Source: Sistotremastrum niveocremeum HHB9708
Lineage: Eukaryota > Basidiomycota > Agaricomycetes > Sistotremastrales > Sistotremastraceae
DNA: 64,000 bases
Assembly (NCBI GenBank): GCA_001630475.1
Contig: KV419404.1
Coordinates: forward strand, 230,225-294,224
Direction: 5' to 3'
The position numbers and the translations under genes were made by a program. Below the pieces are notes generated by a model. The model did not search any database, was not told where the DNA came from, and worked only from the letters and a program-made list of their open reading frames with translations. Below, in pieces: positions 45,208-57,523 of the stretch. Each line of letters starts with the position of its first letter. Position 1 is the first letter of the stretch.

Positions 45208-47011
45208 CGCGTTCAAGTCTCGTCAAACAGTCAAAACAACGGCAAAGGCGCGTCTCTTCCTCATGACGATGTCAACATCGCGAACAAAAATCCAGATACT
45301 CACACTTTGTCGGTTGGGCTCAGAGGTTCATTTCTAGAATAAAGTTCATGACAGCTATCTTTCATTCCTGCGATACAGAAGAGTGGTAGCACTCGCATGC
45401 CGTACCCTCCTCTTGGTTCGTCTCTCATTCACTTGCTGATACCAGACATGATATTGTCCATTCTCTATTTCACAGGCTCTTGAATTCCATGGTCGTCGAC
45501 CCCTTTTCATACATCAACATTTTTACGTGATGGCCGAGTAAAGGGGTCTCGACGAACCTCATGCGGGACAGCGGCCATTCTCAGGGGACTGGCATTTCTC
45601 AGGAAACCACCCTGATCGTCTATCTTTCTCACGTCAACGAACATAACTCTACTCGGGTGCCTACTTGGGTCTTGATGCACGACTCTCTGCTCGGACCTGG
45701 ACGTTCTCAGCCTGAACTAGGAGCTCTCGAAACCAAACTGGTCGTCTACACGCCTATCTACTGTGCCGAGCGAGCCAACTTTGTTCTCTTCAGGCTGTCC
45801 ATCGGCATATGGACATCCTCAGCTAAAGTGAACCTCATCGGAACTCTGAGCTGGAAGACGGCGGGTTGTCTTTGAGTCTTGTATGGTCCTCCCTCCCGTT
45901 GACGGTTTCCCCTCGTGCCGATCGTGGCTGCGCTCGCCGCCAGTTTCCAGTATGTCGGTGGATGCACTGGGGGGAGGACGGGTCGGCAAATTCATCATTC
46001 CCACTGCGACTCATCGTCTGGCAAGTGCCCTAGACACCCAAAACACTAATCTTGGGATATTCCACCATGGCCTCAGCTTCCTCGTATTTCGGAGAAACTT
46101 CATTTCCGAGGGACGCGTACGCATTCTGCTCCTAAGAAGCCCCGTTAATGAGAGTTAACCCTTGGACCTAGCTGGCGACAGCAAGTAACGTTTTAGAGAG
46201 TTCTCGCGTGCGTTCAATTGCGAGCTAATCAAGAAGCCGACGAAGGTGGATGCACGCCTTCCCAATTCCGTTCACGGGATGAACTCTCTTTCGATGATCG
46301 TTGACGTCGATATACTCGTATTTCGATTTCCCCGCGACGGTCGCGATCTTTGTGCCTGGGTCTGGCTCAACACATCAAATCACCTCACTTTGACCCAGTA
46401 GACTAACGCAACCTCGGATATATGCAGACGGGCCCTCTTGCCACTGTCCACGACGTTGAGGAGTGGCCGTCGGAAGAAACCGGAGTGAGTCGAATTTCTT
46501 GCTCTAATCCGTTCTGAGAGCATATCCGTTTAGCAACGATCATGGATTCATTCTGATGTACTGAGGACGATAGATTAGAATCTGGATACTGAAACACATA
46601 TTCATGATGTGATAGGAGGCGAAGTAAGATCAGAGTTGGGCGAGAGTGATGGCTTGATCGAGATACTATACTAAATGCGTGTGCGGACACGCTGCGAATG
46701 ACCATTTGGAGTAGACGAGCTGCCTTACTCTCCTTGACTACAGCTGCTATTCCGTCGATAATCCTGAAGTTGACACGGATATCTTAGGCACAAGCCAAGT
46801 CTCTCTATAGCGCAGGTCGAATTGATTGGATCATAGTTTAAGACGCCTGGTCCAAACAAACCACGCGGGCGAGTGCACGGCGACCACCAGCCCATCTGCC
46901 CTGGAGCGCAGAGCGTCCTCGTTGCCCCAGTGAGGCATCCCAGTCACATCTTTCTCATTCCCATATATCTCCCTCTTCATTCCAAGTCATCGTTCGTCCC
47001 AGCATCTGGCA
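45208..47011. other. Divergent intergenic region, serine dehydratase / BEM3
   Basis: About 1.8 kb without a recognisable gene. Open frames at 45561-45875 and 45883-46158 lack family resemblance. A short motif (TCTCAGGAAACC..CTGATCGTCTA / TCTCGAAACCAAACTGGTCGTCTA) recurs about 125 bp apart around 45597 and 45722, a possible degenerate direct repeat. Confidence 0.45.
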
Positions 47012-50000
47012 ATGTCGGGCGACTCCCCCCGTCCATCGACCTCTAGCAGAGGAGAACCAGATCGAACTCACCCACCGACAACAACCACTGCCCGTATGGC
47101 TGCTTCGACCTCACAAACACCCGCAGTCGTCAGCTCTCATACGACACCAGAGGCGGCTATAGCAGCTGCCAACGGCGACTTGAGAGTTGCTCTTGATAAC
47201 GCACTTAACGAACGCAACATGCTCTCGAATCAAAACGCCCAGCTTTGGAAGCTTATAGAGAAGCAGCGAGACGGCTATGCAAACGTCATGCGGGAGCTGG
47301 AGCGTGTTAGAACAGAGCGCGACAGAGCTTTGGGCAAGCGAACTGCTTTATCGAACCACTCCAGTACCGCCCTCAATCATTCAGACTCTCCACAAAGACC
47401 CCGCCGTAATCTCGTCAGACACGCCTCAGATGAACCAGGTAGCGTAGTCGTGTAGCACCGTTTGCCGATAGCGTACTTACGTCTGTGTTTAGTATCGCCT
47501 AGACAAAGTGCAGTAGAGCCTGCGGGTCCTTCATCTCGACAAACTGATCACCTGCGTCCATCCTCCTCCAAAACTATCTTAGGGCCGTCAGCACAAGTAC
47601 CTGCACCCCTAGAAGCCCGACCTCCCTCTCCCCTCGCTGTCCCACAGAGGACAGAATCCGAACCGAAGCCATCGTCTTCTCGAACCCCTTCCCCATCACC
47701 AACGAAGCCTCTGCAGATCAATAAAGACAGAGATCGCACCTCTAGCCCTCAATCTGGTCCCGAAATCAATGGTGCTGCGTCAGCATCAGATACCACAACG
47801 GCACCCGCCTTACCCGTCCAAACTCCCCGACCTTCTCCGAACTCGAACTCAACTCCCGTATCCGCGTCGTCGACGACAAACACCAAATCCGTACCTCCAT
47901 CTCCTCAGCCGCCTCCCCTTCCGCCTCCCGTCATTCTGGAGCCTCCAGTCGCGCTCTCCCCACCACCAGCCAATAAGAGAAGTGTGTCCCGGGATAGTCG
48001 AATCAGTCTTCCGCCAGAGGCCCGTCAGTACATTGCCAACATGCAAGACTCCCCTGTGGCATCTCCTGAAGCCCTCTATCCTCGCAATGCGTCCCCAGAG
48101 AAGCCTACGCGCCCGGTTCCATCGCATCCGCCAGCCTCTCACTTTAGAGAGGTGGCAAAAGCAGCCAACGCCGAAGCTTCTCTTCCACCCTCCCTTTCCA
48201 TCACTACACCCCCATCCCTCCCATCGTCAACATCCCACGTTTCTCCCCTTTCTTCCGTACACCCTTCTCCCATTTTCCCTACCTCGTCTTCCTCTACTAC
48301 GACTCCCAATCAAGGTCCCGTCGTTCTCCTCCCCACTCAACCCCCCACCTCTGCTCCTCTTCCCACTCCTTCCCGCGTTTCTCATTCTGCTCCCGCAAGT
48401 GCCGCATCATCGTCGGGCCATCTTCCCTCTGGGTCCGTGCAGCAGCCACCGCAGCCTTCAGCATCCACAGGAACAGTCGTCCCTACCGAGAGGCCTAAAC
48501 CTCAGGATCCGGAGCTACGTGAACCAGACTCGCCCCCTCACAGCCCGCCCACCATCTATACTCCCGACGATGTATCTCCTTTCTCGGACCTTGACGATAC
48601 TGCCTCTCTCGCGACACAGTCAGAGCTTACACATGCCGAGACTATCGAGACGGATAACCAGACCCTATTCACCCCTTCTAACTCATCGGACATCGAAAGA
48701 GAGTATCAAGAGCCGAGAACACGTCCACCTCCGGTGCCCCAGACCCCACAGCACGGAGAGAGTTCGACAACATCTCGTGCGCCCAGACTGCATGCTAGCG
48801 ACCTCGCGACCACTCGTGTGCACGTCACAGGCTCGAATATCCGTGCCAATGAGCGTGGTAAAGAGGTGTTGTCATTCGTCATTGAAGTGCGAATCAAAGG
48901 CAGGGAACCTTGGAGAGTGGAGAAACTGTATAACCATGTCACCGCCCTTGACGCTCGCGTTCGAAGTGTATTGGACAGGCATCAGCTGAAGAAGATTGCG
49001 AACCTTCCGGATAACAAGCTTTTCAAGGATCATGCACCCGCCAAGGTCGATCAGCGGAAAGCCACTCTCGAGCATTATCTGCAGAGCATGATCAGTGCGC
49101 CTGTCAAAGATAAGAAAGAGATATGCAGTTTCTTCAGTACCGATATCATCAGGGAAACCATGGTCCCCGTTGTTCAGTCCGGTTATAAGGAAGGATACCT
49201 CACCAAGAGAGGCAAGAACTTTGGTGGATGGAAAACTAGGTATTTCGTACTCCAAGGCCCAGTGTTGGAGTATTATGAAAGCGTACGTCATATATCATTT
49301 GCATTGAATCTCATCGCTAACTTTTCCTCTTCATCTAGCGTGGTGGCACGCACCTTGGTTCCATCAACATCACGAACGCTCAGATCGGAAGACAGCAGAA
49401 AACGCTTGAAGATGAGAGCGAATATCGGCACGCCTTCCTCATCATCGAGGCGAAACGTGGTCCGGGCGGTCAGCACACTCGTCATGTTTTGTGTGCTGAA
49501 AGTGATCAGGAACGTGACGCCTGGGTGGAGGTACTTGTCCGTTATGTCATGGGATCCTACGACGATTCTGTCATGAGCATGACGATGTCGAACGCCAGTC
49601 TTCCAGCCTTTTCATCTTCTCAGACGCCCTACTTGACAGAATCAATCTCCAATACGAAGGACAATCACTATTACCCCACTTCATCTCAGCCTTTGACTCC
49701 ACGCAAAGGTTCTCGCAGCATGAACAAGGATGATATAGCCAAAGGCTCGGCCATACCCATCTCTCATCTTCCTGCAGACCCTCAGAACGCGAAGCTACTA
49801 CAAAGCGCTCCAATTCCCGGGGACTTGACCGCTTCCTCGAGTCCGGGTCTTTCCCCTCTAGACAAGCTTCCCACCGATCTGAATGCGGCTCGGCGCATAA
49901 TGGAACGTGGTCATCACGGGACGCATGGGAGTGGTGGCAGCGGCGACGTGGGGCTGTCCAATTCACTGCCTTCCTCTTCACCACTAGACGCGAATCCATC

Positions 50001-51913
50001 GTCCGGCCACAATTTGGTTTCTCAAAGATCCAATTCTGAGCTCGGTCATTATCCTGATCTCAAGGAAGCAAGAACACCGGCCGGCGCTCTCCTTGGTTCG
50101 ACGCCGACGAGGCCGGAACGATCCGCTCATAGACAGTCCTACATGCCAACGCTCACTCCCAATCACAAGCAGCCATTAGAACGTCCTACTACTCCCGATC
50201 CCCCTCAATCGACTCATGCACACCACATTCATTCACACTCTCATCCAAATACCAGCAGAGCTGATCTGACGAACACGAACCGTGTCAAGATTTCTGGTCC
50301 GATCAACGGCACGCCTATTCCCTCTGGCTTCAAGTTCGGTGCCAAGGATACAGCGGAGGCCAACGGCCAAGCACACGACCATCAGAACAACGATCGTGAT
50401 CGTGATCGCAAAGGGAAATCTAGCGGTACCTTCTGGCGTTGGAAAAGCGATAAACCTGGCGCATCGAGTACTAGCTCGATTGCACCTGTAGGTGTTGCAC
50501 ACGCCGTCTTCGGTGTGCCTCTTCAGGATTCTCTGGCCGTTGCGGAGATTGCCAAGTTGCCCGCTATCGTTTTCCGATGCATCGAATATCTGGAGAAGAA
50601 CAAGGCTGAGCAGGAGGAGGGTATCTATCGTCTGAGTGGCAGCGCCGCAGATATCAAAGCCCTTAAAGACCGCTTCAACGCAGGTGCGTATCCTATCCCG
50701 TTGATACATATCCCCAACTGACGAGGTATCTGTAGAGGGCGATGTCGAGCTTCTCAAGGTCGAAGAGATGCGAGACCCACACGCTATCGCCGGACTATTG
50801 AAGCAGTACTTGCGAGACCTTCCCAGCAGTATCTTAACACCCGCATTGCACATGGAGTGCGTTGGGGTAATGAGTGAGTCGTTCTATTACTCTTCCCGAA
50901 CGTAACTGACTCTCCGCAGCGCAATACGAAGATCCCAGAGACCGGGTAGAAACGTTGGCTCGATTGATATCTCAACTTCCGCTTGCCAACTACAGTCTTT
51001 TGAGGGCGCTGACGGCACATCTGATCCTCATTGTTCAAAACGCCGCCACCAACAAAATGTCTATCCGTAACGTTGGCATCGTGTTCAGCCCTACCCTTGG
51101 ATTCCCGGCACCGCTGTTCAGTCTGATGCTGAGTGAATTCAACAAGGTGTTCAACGTTGATGGAACAGACGGCGAGTCTGAAGATGAGGACGATGCAGCA
51201 TCTGAGCAACCGACCGAGCAACCTCATGATTCTCCTGTGTCCAAGCGATTATCCGTCCACAGCCGACGGAATAGTCGCAACTACCAGGAAGGTGCAGCTG
51301 ATCAGTTACTCGGCCTTCAGGGTCGTTCATTAGACGGTGGTGAGCTCTTCTCGAATGTTTATACTGCTGGAATTGCATTGCTTAAACACCACGTTCTGCA
51401 GTCACAGTTCCCGAAGATATCCAATCCGATGGAGAAGATGATGGATCTGCTCGGGGCGATGAGAGCGAAGCCGAGACGGATGGGGTTGAGACGGATTTCC
51501 CGAGGACCATTGATTCCCATTCCGTTTCTAACGACGACGCCTCGTCCAGCTCGCCAGCGACTCCTCACATGAGCCTCGTCCCTCCCTCCCTCCGAACGGG
51601 TAACAGCAACGGGAGCAGCACCGAATTCTCTCCTGAGAAAGATACCGTTCAACTAGTCACTTCCGACGAAGGCTCATTAATCACTACTCCCCGACTAGGC
51701 GGTCGAGCAGCAGGACTGGCAGCTACACGCGGTCTACACGTCACCACCGCGAGCGAGAAACGACAAAGTCGACAAATGATGGGAATGCAAGGTCTCCCTC
51801 ATTCACCCCGACCACATAATTTAATGGGCCACACTCCTTCGTCAGCTACCATCACGAACCCGCACCCTCATCCACACCCAATACCACACTCGGCGCCTCA
51901 AACGCCCATCTAA
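47012..51913 (+). CDS. BEM3: Bem3-like RhoGAP with PX and PH domains
   Basis: GTPase-activating protein for Rho/Cdc42 in polarity. Start MSGDSPRPSTSSRGEPD; a coiled coil (ALNERNMLSNQNAQLWKLIE) and a long Ser/Pro/Thr-rich linker follow. The PX domain reads KEVLSFVIEVRIKGREPWRV ... LYNHVTALDARV; the PH domain SGYKEGYLTKRGKNFGGWKT ... YFVLQGPVLEYYES. The RhoGAP domain reads VFGVPLQDSLAV ... EEGIYRLSGSAADIKALKDR with the Arg finger in IYRLSG, then EGDVELLKVEE, LLKQYLRDLPSSILTP and KMSIRNVGIVFSPTLG. A late intron near 51335-51400 moves the frame into an acidic, Ser-rich tail ending HSAPQTPI. Domain order PX-PH-RhoGAP equals Bem3. Confidence 0.9.
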
Positions 51914-52400
51914 ACGAACATTTATGTATATCCACGCCGGCGCACGATCCACACTTTCCCTTAATAACACACGACTTATGCATAGCGTTCTTATCCTAGA
52001 GCGGGATTTTGTATCTATAATGTTCTCTTCTCTCATTTCTGTGACTGTTTCGCATTAGCATTAGCATTTGATCGAGGCATCGCATATTTTTTTCTTTTTG
52101 CATTCACTTTTTTCTTTGCTTTAGCTTCATTTGATATATCGGTCGGTTTTCTTTGTCTATAGGTTGATTCTGGGCTCGGTTCATTTTATACCCGCTATGT
52201 GGTTGTTAGTGCTACATTGTAGTTCTCAAAAGTAAATATTCGACTGCTCAAATCGCTGTGGCATGTGTGCCTGACTCGCTATTCCAAGTCCGCCACGCGA
52301 TAAAGTTACCGGAGACTCGAACGCATAAGAATAACGCCGGTCAGCACACAGGTCCACTCTACGACTTCGTCCGAAACGAAGACTCGAAGACAAGGACAGT
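51914..52400. other. BEM3 3' flank and SHR3 5' region
   Basis: T-rich 3' flank after 51913, then the SHR3 leader. No gene is recognised. Confidence 0.5.
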
Positions 52401-53498
52401 ATGGGTTTCAGACAAGCAGCAGTTCTATCGTCATCGTCATTCTTCCTTGGTATGTCCTCACCTTTGTTGGAGAGTTGGATGAGGCTGATTGGTTTCGTTG
52501 GTTCGTTCGTTGTTGGTTCTTTCTCCTTGCTCCTTTTGCTTGTTGTCCGGGTTCTTCTTGTCTTCGACTTCTCTCGTCTTCTTGCTGGCTTTTCATAATG
52601 CTACAACGGCCCTTATCGTTATCGACTGCCGTTAATTTCACGGTCCCTATCGCGTTCACCTCGTCGTCCTCCTATCGCGTTCACTCACCGTCGTCTCGCC
52701 ATCCTCACCACCGCCGTCACCTTAACCATCGCTTTACAACGCCCCAGGCATCCTATTCATATGCTTCAACATCGACCACCGAATCCTCTGGCTAAAACTC
52801 TCCACAGAGAATATCCAAGCCGCATACGAATTCTACGAAACGTTCTATAATGCTCCTCCCGCCGTCAAGGTCCCCCCTTCCTCTCAATTTCTCTGTGACA
52901 GTGAACTGATGATTGGGTGTGTGGATAGGCGCTGATGCATTCGATGATGGGGGTGGGGTTGATGGGTCTTATTGGGAAACTTATGAAGTGGGATGAGAGC
53001 GCGCTTTTCTTCGATGGCACTTCACTCGGTACGTCCCCCCCTTTCCCCCTCCTCTCATAAACATCCTAACAATTCTCGTACTAACGACGAGACAGCCGCA
53101 TTCCTCTTCGCAATAACGATCTACCTATCAGTAACGATCCCAGGCCTAAAATCAATCCTCCTCCCCGCCTCCGAATCTCTCAAACTAATCCAAAATAACG
53201 TCGAGGGAGGAACGGAAGCTGATAGAGTTGAAGCGTTGAGAGTTATGTGTGCGGGGAATTCGTTGATTGTTCTTTGTTTGGTGGGGGTTTTGTGTCTTCA
53301 GGTGCGTCCTTCCCTTTCGTTTGTCAAAGAATGAAAGGGGGCTGATTTGGAATTTTGGGCGGGTAGGCGGGACAGGAGTATGCGAGGAGAATCGAACAGC
53401 GTGAGAGGCAGAAATTGGCAGAGTTGGATGCGAAGGAGGCTGCTGCTGCTGCCGCTGGAGGTGAAGGGACCAAGGCAGAAACGAAAAAGGACAAATGA
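52401..53498 (+). CDS. SHR3: Shr3-type ER chaperone for amino-acid permeases
   Basis: Multi-span ER membrane protein that helps permeases fold and leave the ER. Exon 1 is MGFRQAAVLSSSSFFLG. A 297-nt intron (52451-52747) is long for this window. Then ILFICFNIDHRILWLKLSTE, NIQAAYEFYETFYNAPPAVK, ALMHSMMGVGLMGLIGKLMK and WDESALFFDGTSL. AAFLFAITIYLSVTIPGLKS, VMCAGNSLIVLCLVGVLCLQ and AGQEYARRIEQRERQK follow, with an Ala-rich charged tail ending AETKKDK. Hydrophobic segments correspond to the four Shr3 helices. Confidence 0.9.
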
Positions 53499-53954
53499 TC
53501 TAACGCCAGGATTCGCGCTCTGTACACCTGTCATACCATAATTGCTTTGGTAGTACACCATATCCATATTATTCGTTCGGACGTTCTGATCTAGAGTACT
53601 TAGTAGTAGGTTGGGTTGAATACACACGCCTTGTTCTCTGTACAGTATTTCGCGTAATAGTGATTCTGATACATGCATGCTGTAGAAAGACATAAGATTA
53701 AGGATAAGGGACGATGATTTGGATTTGGCGGGATTGAATTGGATAGTGATGAGTACAAGGCAAGGAAGTGATCAAGGGAATGGACGGTCTGGGCTCGAGC
53801 TTATGTTCAGGAACGTCGGGGTGGGAGACGTATGGAGAAGAGCGGATGGAGAGGCGAAGGTCGGGATGGATGGATGCGTATGATGGAGGAGTAAGCGAAG
53901 TGCGGTGGCATATGGGTGGCATCACGCCATGCATGACATTGCTCTCATGGCTGA

Positions 53955-54244
53955 CTACGATGAAGCACGTTCACGTTCAGATTGAGATTGAGACTGTTCA
54001 TTCTCCTCCGCATCAAGAAGATGAGAAACAGCCATAAACCTATCACCAATCAGCCCCCCTCCCAAAAAAAACAGAGGAAGAGAGCTTACTGAGCCGCATG
54101 AAGACCAGCCAAAGTCCTCATACTCTCCAAATCAGCACTGAGGTCTGCAAAGAGCTCTGAGGATTGATTTACGGCTGATGATAGCGCGTTAAGACGTTTT
54201 GCGAGGAGAGCGTATTGTCTGTCTTTGGCTTGAGTTGCGCTCAT
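53955..54244 (-). CDS. HSK3: DASH/Dam1 complex subunit Hsk3
   Basis: Very small kinetochore ring-complex protein that couples chromosomes to spindle microtubules. Two exons joined by one ~50-nt intron give about 79 residues: MSATQAKDRQYALLAKRLNA, LSSAVNQSSELFADLSADLE, SMRTLAGLHAAQ-FMAVSHLL, then an acidic Ser/Gln tail. The KxRQYAxLxxxL start, a predicted helix, and the FMA(V/A)xxLL motif match the Hsk3 pattern. Family identity is inferred from length and pattern, so moderate confidence. It converges with SHR3. Confidence 0.75.
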
Positions 54245-55892
54245 CGTGTTGTGTTTCCGGAAGAGTCGCGTCGCGTCCGAGTCGTCCGAGTCTTCTCGTG
54301 GATCGCGTTACGATGCTATTGTCCCACATTGACTCTGACTCTTCGTTGTGTATTGTCCTATGTTCTCCGCTATTCTGGTGATCCTTACTTATCGGATGAC
54401 TCGATATTCTCTTTCTGAATGAGGGCGATGGAGGCCTGAAGAAGCACCCAAGTTGTGCTGTCAATCTCTCGATGCTTATCTCGATCGACCCAACAAATCT
54501 CTCATGTCCCCACTTCCGCTATGACTATGACACTATGACAGTATGACTTACTTAGTCTTAGTCTCAGTACCAGTGCACACACTACACACCGCAAATTCAG
54601 TCACCCGGTATCGAATCTCTCCAATCCCGAGTCCTGCGCCTCTGGGTCTTCCAAAAAAAGTCTCCGCTCACCGCGCTCTTTCTCACCAGCCCTCGCTTTT
54701 GGGGTCCCCGTATGATACCCACCATCCACCGCTATAATCGGACTGCCCTCTGAACCGAACATCACTCGAGCGATATCAATAACGCCACAAAGGTCTTGAT
54801 CTCAACATAACCTTGACAACTCGCAGCTTTCTTTTATCCGCCCTACCAGTCCGAGTCCTAGTCCCTGGCCCTATCCAGGTCCTAACCGGCACCTAATCTA
54901 AACCAGGTTCAGGGAGGGATCCACTCAGGCTCATAAACTGTCAATCTGACTATCTGAGTGGCCGCTGTCACCGAAGTTCGTCCGATCGCGATACATCAGG
55001 ATACATCATCAGATCGCCCAGATCCAGATCTCATCCCTCAGGCTTCAGGTCTCCGGTATCAGATCTCACGCGGATCCTTTTGCTCTTTGCAAATTTACTT
55101 TTGCTTAGATCTCCCGAGAGCTTCGTCCTCCTGGATTCCTGGACAGTAAGTGAGATACTGAGATTCATTAATATTGAAAATAAGCTCACATCCCATGTCT
55201 ATTCCTGCCCGATGAAACAGGGTAGCTTCGAATCTCAGCCTGCAGCCTGTCCCTGTGTCGGCCGACGAGTGTGAGAACCCCAAGCTTGGAGCCCCGCCCC
55301 CGAATCTCACCGACGGCCTCGTCCTCTCCCGACTCTTTCGGGACAACGGCCGATCTACATACCTACTTACACACCTGTCAACTCGACTTGACATCTCGTA
55401 TCTCGAACTTGTGAGTTGTCTTCGAACATAACTCAACGCGGAGAGTGTAACTTACCGTCTCCTAATTTTCTCCCGTTCCTAGTTTCTGTTCTGTTCTATT
55501 CCCTGCTCGCTTACTGCAACGATCTTGTCTCACCTTGCCTTGTTCTAGTCTCCAGAACAACAACTTACAGCATACCAACATACCAACATAACTCGTGTGA
55601 TAGTGATCCTATCGAAAGTCTTCCCAACTCAACCCCACCCTCCCCCCGCACACTATACTTAGTACCAGTCCTAGTTCTAGCATCAGAATTCGGATTCAGA
55701 TCACCCATCGATGCATCCTCTCCCCTCGCTCTCCCTCCGCTCCCAATTCTCATTCTCATCATCAGTCGTTGATGCGGCTTTCCCATCCCATGTATCGCTC
55801 AGAATTCCTTTTCCTACTGTAGAAAATAAATCACGTGATCGTATATCTTTGTCTTTCCTCTTTCATCTTCGCGACACTCCAAGCTCGAAGAA
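54245..55892. other. Divergent intergenic region, HSK3 / RKM4-like
   Basis: About 1.65 kb. Pyrimidine-rich with many short direct repeats such as TCCAGATC/CAGATCTCA around 55005-55070. No gene or RNA is recognised. Confidence 0.45.
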
Positions 55893-57323
55893 ATGGCTCC
55901 TTCGATTCAAGTTTTATTGGAGTGGTGTAATTCTCAAAACATCCACATCGACCCGCGTATCGATATACGATATTATACGCCCTCCGAAGCAACTCTAAAC
56001 GACGAAATAACACCCGGCATATCAGTCTGGGCAACCACCGATATTCCCTCCAATACAACGCGTACGTTCCCTCGTCCATCGCCATGTCCTCTCAATGTCG
56101 TCGTTGACAGTGTCGATAGTATGTACCATTCCGAAGAGTGCGATTCTTTCGACGAGGACATGTGAACTTGGGAGAGTTGGATTGATTCCTGAGGGGGATG
56201 GGCATATGGGACTTGCGTTTGGAGTTTTGGGTGAGATGTACGTGATTTGTCTTCGCAATTTGGGTGAGGGAGAGTGTTGATCAGGGAATAGATTGCTAGG
56301 CGAGGAGAGTAGATGGTGGGGGTATCTTCAAAGTTTACCTGAACGTAAGTCCGAGTTCTTGAAGCCAGTAAACGAAGGACTGATCGCGTAAAGCTCCACC
56401 CATCGCCTTATTTTGGGGCTGCACCGAATCAGACACCGACGGCCTCAAAGCACGCTCCCTAATCCGCGGTTCTCAACTCGATCGCAAACTATCCCAACAA
56501 GGCCACCGAGTGCGGGACGATATCGAGCGATACTTCAAAGAAATCGTAGAGCCTATCCTCAAACATCGTTTCGGAGGAGTAGAAGGAGGGGTAACGGTGG
56601 AGAAGTACAGGGATGCATATGCGTATGTATCTTCGAGGGCTTTTGTGGTGGATGCGTGGATTGGGATGGGGATGGTTCCTATTGCTGATGCGTTAGTCCC
56701 TTCAATTTTGACTCCAATGAAAGGGACTGATGGTGGGCTTTGGGGTGGGTGGTGTAGGTTCAATCATGGAGAAGAGAACGAGGTGTGTTTGTGTGCTGAA
56801 TATGAAGTGTGTAGGGAGTGTGGTGCGTTAGAGGCGTGTGAGCACGATTCAGATGGCGAAGCCTCGAATTCAGATCGCAATCAATGGGAAAGGACACGGA
56901 AAGTAGACACGGTGGACATGGTCTCCCAATCCTGGATCCAGACCGGAAAAGAGATATTCAACACATACAACGAAAGCCGTCGATTGAAGAATTGGGAATT
57001 GATGATGCAGTATGGATTTCTGATCGAGGGAAACGCGGCGGACGAGGATAGAGAGCGAGTCGTTGGTGGTCAGCTCGAGGACGGAGATACCGGACTTGGA
57101 TGGGTGGATGCTGGAGATATCGGTGCGCAGCTTGATGTAAGTGTCAGCCAGTATCGAATTTGTCAGGAATTGTGACTGATGATGCAAGCAGGCCCTCGAA
57201 AATCAAACGACCCAAGCGGATGGCTCGGAGTCGGGGTCGGGAACTCGGAATAGAAGGGAGAGGGAGAGGATGGCCCTGAGATATATTCTGGGCGAGAAGC
57301 TGATTCTTGATTCTTTTATTTGA
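55893..57323 (+). CDS. SET-domain lysine methyltransferase, Rkm4/SETD6-like
   Basis: Likely methylates a lysine of a ribosomal or related protein. Start MAPSIQVLLEWCNSQNIHID. Spliced exons: GISVWATTDIPSNTTL-SIVCTIPKSAILSTRTC, FGVLG-NRLLGEESRWWGYLQSLP, PPPIALFWGC. The catalytic part has RAFVVDAWIGMGMVPIADAF joined to NHGEENEV (SET NH motif) and EIFNTYNESRRLKNWELMMQ-YGFL, the SET pseudoknot Asn-Tyr region. The stop is at 57323. The methyl-donor and substrate assignment is by family. At least six introns, ~50-70 nt. Confidence 0.85.
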
Positions 57324-57409
57324 ATTCGGTGCCGAGCGGATAGTAGGGAAATCAAATTAGATTTTGATTAAATATTACTTAGGACGGCTGTTCCCCCTCT
57401 CCTCCTCCT

Positions 57410-57443
57410 CCTCCTCCTAAGCGTGTCCTCCTCCTCCTGTCCT
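57410..57443. repeat. CCT trinucleotide tract
   Basis: Runs of CCTCCTCCT on the + strand, in the leader of the gene starting at 57524. Confidence 0.7.
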
Positions 57444-57523
57444 CACTCCTCATTCCATGCTCCCTCCCCTCGGCCTCCTCTCATCTAACGAGCACTAAAC
57501 ACTAAACGCTACGAGAGAGAGAG

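Noticed and set aside
45561-46158. Possible small genes between the serine dehydratase and BEM3
   Set aside because: No conserved wording, no splice-linked extension, and composition like spacer.
47769-48989. A 406-residue open frame in BEM3
   Set aside because: Pro/Arg-rich +1 shadow of the low-complexity linker; PX, PH and RhoGAP continuity lies in the other frame.
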